Shown here: positions 55,891 through 62,332 of the stretch, one piece after another
How the letters are laid out: each line of letters starts with the position of its first letter
Position numbering within the stretch: position 1 is the first letter of the stretch
Assembly (NCBI GenBank): GCA_024742455.1
Contig: JANSYL010000003.1
Location: 186,001-250,000, forward strand
Source: Paracoccaceae bacterium
GTDB lineage: Bacteria; Pseudomonadota; Alphaproteobacteria; Rhodobacterales; Rhodobacteraceae
Reading direction: 5' to 3'
DNA: 64,000 nt
Program-made: the position numbers and the translations under genes
Notes under the pieces: generated by a model
Databases searched by the model: none
The model's input: the letters and a program-made list of their open reading frames with translations, nothing else
What the model was told of the DNA's origin: nothing

Positions 55891-56169
55891 ATGACTTCTT
55901 CGGAGAATGATCTGGAACCGGATGCGCCGGTGGCGGCGTTTTGCGACCCGGAGAACCTGGTGGTCCGGCTGCAGGACGGTAGGGTAATCGTCACCCCGCT
56001 CTGGTGGTATCCGCGCCTGCTGGCGGCGACTCCGGCACAGCGCAACGCGCTGACCCTGTCGCGCAGCGGGGTGCATTGGGACGAGATCGACGAGGATTTG
56101 AGCGTCGCGGGCATGTTGGGCGGCTCTAAGGCCCCGGACGCGGTGCCGCCGAAGGTGGCGGCGGAATGA
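55891..56169 (+). CDS. DUF2442 domain-containing protein
   Basis: This 92-residue protein has VVRLQDGRVIVTPLWWYPRLLAATPAQRNALTLSRSGVHWDEIDEDLSVAGML, which is the DUF2442 pattern. Such proteins often accompany a DUF4160 protein in putative toxin-antitoxin-like pairs, but no DUF4160 gene is seen here. Its stop overlaps the RidA start as ATGA. Confidence 0.88.
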   Translation: MTSSENDLEPDAPVAAFCDPENLVVRLQDGRVIVTPLWWYPRLLAATPAQRNALTLSRSGVHWDEIDEDLSVAGMLGGSKAPDAVPPKVAAE

Positions 56170-56561
56170 CCGACCCCGCCTTCCACCTCCTCGCCTCGGG
56201 CCCCCGCCCCGTTGCGCCCTTCTCCCATGCCGTGGAGTCCGACGGGTGGGTGATCCTGACCGGGCAGATGCCGACCGACCCGGCGGCCCCTGATGATCCG
56301 CTGCCCGAGGGGATCGCGGCGCAGACGGTGCGCGTGATGGAGAATTTGCGGGTGGTGCTGAACGGGATCGGGCTGGACCTGTCCCATGTGCTGCAATGCC
56401 GGTGTTTCCTGACGGAGTTCGAGCGGGATTACGCGGTGTTCAACGAGACCTACAAATCCTTCTTCCCAGAGGGACGTCTGCCCGCCCGCACCACTGTGGG
56501 GGTCACAGCCCTGGCCGTGGGGGCGCTGGTCGAGATCGACTGCATCGCCCGGCGGCCCTAG
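56166..56561 (+). CDS. RidA family protein (YjgF/Rid)
   Basis: This 131-residue protein has VILTGQMPTDP, RVMENLRVVLNGIGLDLSHVLQCRCFLTEFERDYAVFNETYKSFF and LPARTTVGVTALAVGALVEIDCIA, the last carrying the Arg and Glu conserved in enamine/imine deaminases. It should hydrolyse reactive enamines from PLP enzymes. It is translationally coupled to the DUF2442 gene. A link to the propionyl-CoA locus is positional only. Confidence 0.93.
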   Translation: MTDPAFHLLASGPRPVAPFSHAVESDGWVILTGQMPTDPAAPDDPLPEGIAAQTVRVMENLRVVLNGIGLDLSHVLQCRCFLTEFERDYAVFNETYKSFFPEGRLPARTTVGVTALAVGALVEIDCIARRP

Positions 56562-56570
56562 GGTGGGGGC

Positions 56571-56909
56571 ATGACACCCCGCTGGCATATCGTGGAGGAG
56601 GGGGCGACGCTGACCTTGTCGCGGGTCTGGCCGCCCCGGTTCGACCTGTCGGCCGAGGCGCGGTTTCCCGATGCGCGCCGCCTGCGGCTGGCCCAGCAGA
56701 TCCGGCAGGACATGTGGCGGCGTCTGCGGCATCTGCGCGGGTTCCGGCCCGTGGTCGCCGTGACGCGCGATGCGGAGGGTCTGACCGTGAAGGCGGGTGG
56801 GGCGGCCCTGTCGCCCGTTCCCGGCATCGCCCGGCATCACCTGGCCGAATTGCTGTCGGACCCGGCCCATCGCCGCCGCTGGCTGACCCATGCGGGGCGC
56901 GGGCGGTGA
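56571..56909 (+). CDS. Conserved hypothetical protein (112 aa), Arg-rich
   Basis: This small basic protein starts MTPRWHIVEEGATLTLSRVWPPRFDLSAEARFPDARRLRLAQQIRQDMWRRLRHLRGFRPVVAVTRDAEGLTV. There are no membrane helices or signal peptide. The family is not recognised; similar proteins seem to occur at the same locus in related bacteria, which I could not check. Nine bases separate it from ridA and its stop overlaps the next start (GTGA), so it is in the same operon. Confidence 0.75.
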   Translation: MTPRWHIVEEGATLTLSRVWPPRFDLSAEARFPDARRLRLAQQIRQDMWRRLRHLRGFRPVVAVTRDAEGLTVKAGGAALSPVPGIARHHLAELLSDPAHRRRWLTHAGRGR

Positions 56910-57295
56910 GAGGGCTGGTCGCATTGGCGCTGCTGTCGGGCCCGGCCCTGGCGCAGGAGGAGGCGGCGGTGCTCGCGCCCTCGGGCTACGAGGTGCGGCT
57001 GCACGAAATCCTGACCGAAACGCAGCCCTTCGACGGCACGCGGCAGGTGGTCGTCCGGCTGGTCGCCCCCGCCATCGCCGCGCCGGTGACCGCGCCCAAC
57101 CTGCAGGCCGACATGGAATGGGCCTGCGAGACCTGGGGCCTTGCGGAGGCGGCAAATCAGCCCGAGCCGCCCGAGCGGATCATCGTGGAGATGATGGCCG
57201 AGATCGTGCCGCGCGGCGAAGCGTCGCCCGATGTGACCCGGTTTTTCGAGACCTATCTGGTGATCGACGCCTCCTGCATCTGGAGCCTTTTCTGA
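56906..57295 (+). CDS. DUF6497-like secreted protein
   Basis: This 129-residue protein has a GTG start overlapping the preceding stop. A short signal peptide (RGLVALALLSGPALA) is followed by APSGYEVRLHEILTE, RLVAPAIA, ADMEWACETWGL and the terminal FFETYLVIDASCIWSLF, a pattern I associate with DUF6497 of Rhodobacteraceae. The two Cys residues could pair. The function is unknown. Confidence 0.75.
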   Translation: MRGLVALALLSGPALAQEEAAVLAPSGYEVRLHEILTETQPFDGTRQVVVRLVAPAIAAPVTAPNLQADMEWACETWGLAEAANQPEPPERIIVEMMAEIVPRGEASPDVTRFFETYLVIDASCIWSLF

Positions 57296-57299
57296 CGTA

Positions 57300-57317
57300 T
57301 CCACAGTATGTTGTGGA
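57300..57317 (+). promoter_or_regulatory. Perfect palindrome after the DUF6497-like gene
   Basis: TCCACA-GTATGT-TGTGGA is an 18-bp palindrome with 6-bp perfect arms, five bases after the stop codon. It could be an operator or a weak RNA hairpin. Confidence 0.4.
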
Positions 57318-57391
57318 GCGCAGGGCCGGAACGGTGCGGACTGAGTCTTTCGCGCCACAGGGCGGCGATCTTCGACGCGGTGCCTGCCGAA

Positions 57392-57470
57392 GGCCACAAT
57401 TCGCAGGTATTCTGGTAATGGCTGCCCTCGGCAGCTGTACCTCAGGTTGTGGCCGGGCGTTCGCGCCCGG
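57392..57470 (+). ncRNA. Structured leader upstream of a small lipoprotein gene
   Basis: Nested stems are visible: GGCCACAA/TTGTGGCC (57392-57399 with 57447-57454) encloses GGTA/TACC and GCTGCC-CTC-GGCAGC. Overlapping its end is CCGGGCG-TTCG-CGCCCGG (57453-57470), a 7-bp stem with a UUCG tetraloop ending 28 bases before the lipoprotein ATG. The two outer structures share two bases, so they may compete. Confidence 0.5.
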
Positions 57471-57498
57471 TCACAATCCAAAACCAAAGGAGAGCGAG

Positions 57499-57645
57499 AT
57501 GTCGCGTTACATCAAATCGCTTCTTGTCGTGGGCCTTGTGGCAGGTCTTGCAGCTTGCGCCGCTCCGGTGCCCGAGCAGGAAGAGATCATCTTCGTCGAT
57601 CCGGCTCCGATCCATGAGGAACCGGTCTACAACAAGTATAACTGA
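57499..57645 (+). CDS. Small lipoprotein (48 aa)
   Basis: MSRYIKSLLVVGLVAGLAACAAPVP has a lipobox (GLAAC), leaving a mature peptide of about 29 residues rich in Glu and Pro (EQEEIIFVDPAPIHEEPVYNKYN). AAAGGAGAG lies seven bases before the ATG, a strong ribosome-binding site, so it is probably highly translated. The function is unknown. The preceding leader is strongly structured. Confidence 0.85.
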   Translation: MSRYIKSLLVVGLVAGLAACAAPVPEQEEIIFVDPAPIHEEPVYNKYN

Positions 57646-57711
57646 TACGATCCCAAGACGGTCGGGCGGGCCGGAAAGGCCCGCCCGACGCCCCCCGCCG
57701 GACAGCCCCCC

Positions 57712-58101
57712 ATGCCCCGTGATCCGATGACCAAACATCGCGGTTTCCCGTCGCGTCTGCCGGGGACCGATTACCAGTTTACGCTGCGCCGGGCCAATCC
57801 CGGCGGCGCGACCCGTCTGATCGCGCGGGAACGCTTTGCCGACCGCCGACCCGCCGACCGCCGCGCCGATGCGGGGTTCATGGAGGCGCTGTGGCTGAGC
57901 TTCGGCGATCAGCCCTTTGAACGCGGCAACCTGGATGCCGGGCGGCTCAGCTGGCTGTTCGGGCGCGAGGTCATTCCCGCCGAAGACCCGTTCGACCCCG
58001 AAAGCTATGAGGCGCTGTTGATGATCGACGTGCCGCGCGCGCGGGCCAGTTTCCCCGAAGCCTTCGACGGCACCGGAATCTGGAGTGTCGGATCGGCGTG
58101 A
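57712..58101 (+). CDS. Conserved hypothetical protein (129 aa)
   Basis: This soluble protein begins MPRDPMTKHRGFPSRLPGTDYQFTLRRANPGGATRLIARERFADRRPADRRADAGFMEALWLSFGDQPFERGNL; the ATG at 57727 is an alternative start. It is Arg/Asp-rich with a C-terminal part IDVPRARASFPEAF. There is no signal peptide or recognised domain. It belongs to the set of small genes between pccB and pccA. Confidence 0.72.
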   Translation: MPRDPMTKHRGFPSRLPGTDYQFTLRRANPGGATRLIARERFADRRPADRRADAGFMEALWLSFGDQPFERGNLDAGRLSWLFGREVIPAEDPFDPESYEALLMIDVPRARASFPEAFDGTGIWSVGSA

Positions 58102-58199
58102 TCCCGCCCGGGGGTGCGGCGTTTCAGCGATTTCACGCGCAAAGCGGTGGCCCGGAAAATCCCGTGATCGCGAATGGCGGCGACCGTGCCAAGCTTTGC

Positions 58200-58297
58200 C
58201 TGTCGGCCAGTGTCCCCAGATCAATCCCGGCCGACAGCACATGACGTGTTACCCTTCCCCTCGCGGTCGGTGGGTTCCCCCCATCGGCCGCGTTTTT
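58200..58297 (+). ncRNA. Candidate small RNA with two stem-loops
   Basis: CTGTCGGCC (58200-58208) pairs perfectly with GGCCGACAG (58229-58237) around a 20-base loop. A C/T-rich single-stranded stretch (TTACCCTTCCCCTC) follows, then an intrinsic terminator. No ORF fits the interval. I see no convincing promoter, so it could instead be the 3' end of the upstream gene's transcript. Confidence 0.4.
58263..58297 (+). terminator. Rho-independent terminator
   Basis: GCGGTCGGTGGG pairs with CCCATCGGCCGC (with G-U pairs) around TTCCC and is followed by GTTTTT. Confidence 0.75.
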
Positions 58298-58394
58298 CCG
58301 GGGCGGGCGGAAGCGGAGGAAATACCGACTGTGCGGGGACACCTGTTTCGCCCTATCGGTGCGGTATCGAGCATCAAGACGAGGAGCCCTGGCC

Positions 58395-58604
58395 ATGGAC
58401 GCCAAAACCAGACCCACCCTCACTGCAACCCTGTTCGCCGTCCTGCTGGTGCTGGCGGGCTGCAACGCCACCGACCTGGAACGTGCCGCGATCGGCGCGG
58501 GCGTCGGCGGGGCGACCACCGCCGTGGTCGGCGGCAATGTCGGCACGGGTATCCTGTTGGGCGCGGCCGCGGGCGCGCTGTGCGACGACGCCGATCTGTG
58601 CTGA
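58395..58604 (+). CDS. Small lipoprotein with glycine-zipper (69 aa)
   Basis: MDAKTRPTLTATLFAVLLVLAGCNATD contains a lipobox (VLAGC). The mature part AAIGAGVGGATTAVVGGNVGTGILLGAAAGALCDDADLC has a glycine-zipper helix of the type found in outer-membrane-associated lipoproteins and two Cys at the end. The ATG at 58395 begins the signal peptide. A strong terminator follows. Confidence 0.82.
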   Translation: MDAKTRPTLTATLFAVLLVLAGCNATDLERAAIGAGVGGATTAVVGGNVGTGILLGAAAGALCDDADLC

Positions 58605-58638
58605 TCTGACGGCAGAAAAGCCACCATCGTCAAATTAG

Positions 58639-58675
58639 GGCCACCGGTCGCATTGCCTTCCGGTGGCCTTTTTTT
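58639..58675 (+). terminator. Rho-independent terminator before pccA
   Basis: GGCCACCGG pairs perfectly with CCGGTGGCC around a 12-base loop and is followed by seven T. It separates the lipoprotein transcript from pccA, whose ATG is 45 bases further on, so pccA either has a promoter close by or relies on read-through. Confidence 0.88.
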
Positions 58676-58719
58676 GCATCAACCGGTCGGCCAGCTCGGC
58701 TTGGAAGGGATGCCACCAC

Positions 58720-60765
58720 ATGTTCAAGAAGCTTCTGATCGCCAACCGCGGGGAGATCGCCTGCCGCGTCATCAAGACCGCCCGCAAGATGGGGATCGCG
58801 ACGGTCGCGGTCTATTCGGATGCCGATCGGAACGCATTGCATGTGGAGATGGCCGATGAGGCGGTGCATATCGGCCCGCCGCCTGCCTCCGAGTCCTATA
58901 TCGTGATCGACAAGATCATGGACGCGATCAAGCAGACGGGCGCCGAGGCGGTGCACCCGGGCTATGGCTTCCTGTCGGAAAACAAGGCCTTTGCCGAGGC
59001 GCTGGAGAAGGCGGGCGTGGCTTTCGTCGGTCCGCCTGCAGGCGCCATCGAGTCGATGGGCGACAAGATCACGTCGAAGAAGATCGCGCAGGAGGCGGGC
59101 GTCAGCACGGTGCCCGGGCATATGGGCCTGATCGAGGATGCCGATGAGGCGGTGAAGATTTCCGGTCAGATCGGGTATCCGGTGATGCTGAAAGCCTCGG
59201 CCGGGGGGGGCGGCAAGGGCATGCGCATCGCCTGGAACGAAGACGAAGTGCGCGAAGGGTTCCAGGCCTCGAAGAACGAGGCGGCGGCCAGTTTCGGTGA
59301 TGACCGCATGTTCATCGAGAAATTCGTGACACAGCCCCGCCATATCGAGATCCAGGTGCTGGCCGATGGCCATGGCAACGCGATCTACCTGGGGGAACGC
59401 GAATGTTCGATCCAGCGCCGCAACCAGAAGGTCATCGAGGAAGCGCCGTCGCCTTTCCTGGACGAGGCGACGCGCAAGGCGATGGGCGAACAGTCGGTCG
59501 CGCTGGCCAAGGCCGTGGGCTATGCCAGCGCCGGGACCGTCGAATTCATCGTCGATGGCGACCGGAATTTCTATTTCCTCGAGATGAACACCCGGTTGCA
59601 GGTCGAACACCCTGTGACGGAACTGATCACCGGGGTGGACCTCGTGGAACAGATGATCCGGGTGGCAAATGGCGAAAAGCTGCCCTTCACGCAGGATGAC
59701 GTGAAACTGACCGGCTGGGCCATCGAAAGCCGGCTGTATGCCGAAGACCCCTATCGCAACTTCCTGCCCTCGATCGGGCGGCTGACACGGTATCGCCCGC
59801 CGGTGGAGGTGGCCGCGGGCCCGCTGCTGGAGACCGGCAAATGGCAGGGCGATGCGCCCGCGGGCGAAACGGCGGTGCGCAATGATACCGGCGTCTATGA
59901 AGGCGGCGAGATCAGCATGTATTACGACCCGATGATCGCCAAGCTGTGCACCTGGGCCCCGGACCGGGGGGCGGCGATCGCGGCGATGCGCGCCGCGCTC
60001 GACGGGTTCGAGGTGGAAGGGATCGGCCACAACCTGCCCTTCCTGAGCGCGGTGATGGATCATGACCGGTTCATTTCCGGCAACATAACCACCGCCTTCA
60101 TCGCCGAGGAATATCCCGAGGGCTTCGAGGGCGTGACGCTGGCGCCGGACGCGCTGGCGCGTGTCGTGGCGGCGGCGGCGGCGATGCACCGGGTGTCGGA
60201 AATCCGGGCAGCACGCATTTCGGGACGGCTCGACAATCATGAACGCCATGTCGGCACCGATTGGGTGGTCTTCGCGCAGGACGAAAGTTTCGACATCACC
60301 ATCGCCGCCGATCATGGCGGCGCGACGGTGGGCTTTGCCGATGGGCGCAGGATGCGCGTCGCGTCGGACTGGACGCCGGGCGATCAGCTGGCGCGCCTTG
60401 ATGTCGATGGCAGCGCGCTGGTGATCAAGGTCGAGCCGGTGCCGAGCGGGTTCCGCATCCGCACAGGCGGGGCCGATCTGAAGGTCCATGTCCGCAGTCC
60501 GCGCAACGCGGAACTGGCGCGCCTGATGCCCGAGAAACTGCCGCCCGATACATCGAAACTGCTGCTCTGCCCGATGCCCGGCCTGATCGTGAAGGTCGAT
60601 GTCGAGGAAGGCCAGGAGGTGCAGGAGGGTCAGGCGCTGTGCACGGTGGAGGCGATGAAGATGGAAAACATCCTGCGCGCCGAGAAGAGGGCCGTGGTCA
60701 CCAAGATCAACGCCGGGCCGGGGGACAGCCTGGCGGTGGATGACGTGATCATGGAGTTCGAGTGA
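58720..60765 (+). CDS. pccA: Propionyl-CoA carboxylase alpha subunit (biotin carboxylase/carrier)
   Basis: This 681-residue protein has MFKKLLIANRGEIACRVIKTARKMGI (N-terminal biotin carboxylase), KASAGGGGKGMR (ATP glycine loop), FIEKFVTQPRHIEIQVLADGHG, RECSIQRRNQKVIEEAPSP and MNTRLQVEHPVTE. The C-terminal biotinyl domain has EAMKMEN with the biotinylated Lys at residue 647. It carboxylates its own biotin with bicarbonate and ATP and works with PccB. The ATG at 58720 gives the canonical N-terminus. Its stop lies in a perfect hairpin shared with the convergent DUF4174 gene. Confidence 0.97.
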   Translation: MFKKLLIANRGEIACRVIKTARKMGIATVAVYSDADRNALHVEMADEAVHIGPPPASESYIVIDKIMDAIKQTGAEAVHPGYGFLSENKAFAEALEKAGVAFVGPPAGAIESMGDKITSKKIAQEAGVSTVPGHMGLIEDADEAVKISGQIGYPVMLKASAGGGGKGMRIAWNEDEVREGFQASKNEAAASFGDDRMFIEKFVTQPRHIEIQVLADGHGNAIYLGERECSIQRRNQKVIEEAPSPFLDEATRKAMGEQSVALAKAVGYASAGTVEFIVDGDRNFYFLEMNTRLQVEHPVTELITGVDLVEQMIRVANGEKLPFTQDDVKLTGWAIESRLYAEDPYRNFLPSIGRLTRYRPPVEVAAGPLLETGKWQGDAPAGETAVRNDTGVYEGGEISMYYDPMIAKLCTWAPDRGAAIAAMRAALDGFEVEGIGHNLPFLSAVMDHDRFISGNITTAFIAEEYPEGFEGVTLAPDALARVVAAAAAMHRVSEIRAARISGRLDNHERHVGTDWVVFAQDESFDITIAADHGGATVGFADGRRMRVASDWTPGDQLARLDVDGSALVIKVEPVPSGFRIRTGGADLKVHVRSPRNAELARLMPEKLPPDTSKLLLCPMPGLIVKVDVEEGQEVQEGQALCTVEAMKMENILRAEKRAVVTKINAGPGDSLAVDDVIMEFE

Positions 60766-60783
60766 GGCGCACCGCGCCTCACT
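60761..60783. terminator. Palindrome holding the stop codons of both pccA and the DUF4174 gene
   Basis: AGTGAGGCGC and GCGCCTCACT form a perfect 10-bp stem with a 3-base loop. The TGA of each convergent gene lies symmetrically in one arm. No U-tract follows. Confidence 0.55.
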
Positions 60784-61279
60784 GACCGCCCGACCTCAGT
60801 TCCTCCTGGCGGAACTGGAAATTGTCGATCCCGCGGACGATCTCGCGGATGTCGCGCGGCGAGGGGCGGCGGAAGCCGACGCTGCCGTCTTTCTGCATCA
60901 CGACCAGTGCAAAGCCACGCGGGCGCAGCTCGGTGCGGATCGCGGACCGGGCGTCGGGGTCGGTGTCGATCAGGATCACCACGTCGCGTTCGATCAGGGG
61001 ATCGGGCCGTTCGGCCAGAAGCTGCATCTGTTCGATGAAGCGCGGATCGGCGGGGGTGTCGGCGAAGACGATAACCGGGCGCGCCACCCACAGAAACTCG
61101 TCCAGCGTCAGGTCGGCCGCGTCGCGGGGTTCCATCGGGTCGGGCGGCGTGTCTTCCGCGTCGACCTGCGCCTCGGCCCCGGACGCGTTCGCCATTGCCG
61201 TATCGCCATCGCTGTCTTGAGCCAGCGCGGGGGCGGTCAGCGCCAGAACGGCGGCAAGCATCAGGTAAAGTGCACGCAT
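60779..61279 (-). CDS. DUF4174 domain-containing secreted protein
   Basis: This 166-residue protein has signal peptide MRALYLMLAAVLALTAPALA. After an acidic spacer (residues about 21-52) the DUF4174 domain runs from LTLDEFLWVARPVIVFADTPADPRF to GFALVVMQKDGSVGFRRPSPRDIREIVRGIDNFQFRQEEL, a thioredoxin-like fold without the catalytic Cys pair. The function is unknown. It is convergent with pccA. Confidence 0.88.
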   Translation of the reverse strand: MRALYLMLAAVLALTAPALAQDSDGDTAMANASGAEAQVDAEDTPPDPMEPRDAADLTLDEFLWVARPVIVFADTPADPRFIEQMQLLAERPDPLIERDVVILIDTDPDARSAIRTELRPRGFALVVMQKDGSVGFRRPSPRDIREIVRGIDNFQFRQEELRSGGQ

Positions 61280-61414
61280 TCCAATCTCCTCGTCGTGCCA
61301 GATATAGGCACGGGTCCCGCGAAAGCGAAGCTTTTCCGCCCGCCTTTCACCGCTTCTTCACCCTTGCCGGGGCAGACCGGGCCGGACACCGATCCGGCAG
61401 ACCGGGGGCGCGGC

Positions 61415-62332
61415 ATGGACATCGTTCTGCATCTGGGCGCGCATCGCTGCGCCACCACCACGCTGCAACGCATGATGGGGCAAAGCCATGCGGCACTGGC
61501 CGCCCGTCGCATCGCCTATTGGGGACCCAAACGCACGCGGTCGGGCCTGTTTCACGGGCTGATCGGGCAGACCGGCACCACCCCGCCCTGGCAGGCCGCG
61601 CAGGCGCAACGGCGCATCGCGCTGGCCTGTGCCGGGCAGGCGGCGGGCGGCACCGAACGGTTGTTCGTCAGCGAGGAAAACATGCTGGGCACGATGCGCA
61701 TGACGCTTGCCGAGCGCGTGCTTTACCCCGATGCGGGCGACCGGGTGGCGGGGTTCGCCAGGGCCATGGCGGGCCACAACCTGACGCTGGCGCTGTCGAT
61801 CCGCAGCTACGATACCTGGTGGGCCTCGGTGCTGGCCTTCCGGCTGACCCGGGGCGGCCCCCTGCCCGGACGCCAGATCGCGGCGCGGCTGGCCCTGCAG
61901 CCACGCCGCTGGCGCGACGTGATCACGGACCTGAACCGCGCGCTGCCACGGGCGCGCATCATGGTATGGTGCCACGAGGACATGGCCCACCGACCGAACC
62001 GGGTCGTCGATACCCTGACCGGGCGGCGCGTCGCCTGCGCCGGGGGTGCGGCGCATCTGAACCCCATGCCCGGGATCGGGAGCCTGCGCGCCTATCTGGA
62101 GGATTGCGGCCATCCCCCGGGCCTGATCCGAACTGCCGCAGGCCGCTTCATGCCGTTTGACGCCGATCAGCGCGCGGTGCTACGCGCCCTTTATGCCGAA
62201 GACCGCGCCTGGCTTGCCCGGGGCGCCGATGGTCTGGCAATCTACATGCCCCGGCCCGCCCCGCTGGACCCGGGCGGTGCTGAGCACGGAGAGGGACAAG
62301 CCGATGACGCAGGGAAAAGACGCTTGGCGTGA
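61415..62332 (+). CDS. Sulfotransferase-like protein
   Basis: This 305-residue protein begins [21 protein letters not shown], which resembles the 5'-phosphosulfate-binding loop of PAPS-dependent sulfotransferases. [15 protein letters not shown] resembles the 3'-phosphate segment (R...S). Similar proteins are found beside methylmalonyl-CoA mutase in related bacteria as far as I recall. The acceptor substrate is unknown. The ATG at 61415 is chosen at the start of homology. It overlaps the mutase start by 29 bases. Confidence 0.78.
   Translation: MDIVLHLGAHRCATTTLQRMMGQSHAALAARRIAYWGPKRTRSGLFHGLIGQTGTTPPWQAAQAQRRIALACAGQAAGGTERLFVSEENMLGTMRMTLAERVLYPDAGDRVAGFARAMAGHNLTLALSIRSYDTWWASVLAFRLTRGGPLPGRQIAARLALQPRRWRDVITDLNRALPRARIMVWCHEDMAHRPNRVVDTLTGRRVACAGGAAHLNPMPGIGSLRAYLEDCGHPPGLIRTAAGRFMPFDADQRAVLRALYAEDRAWLARGADGLAIYMPRPAPLDPGGAEHGEGQADDAGKRRLA

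Noticed and set aside
55891-56169. DUF2442 gene as half of a toxin-antitoxin pair
   Set aside because: No DUF4160 or other toxin-like partner is adjacent; the next gene is a RidA protein.
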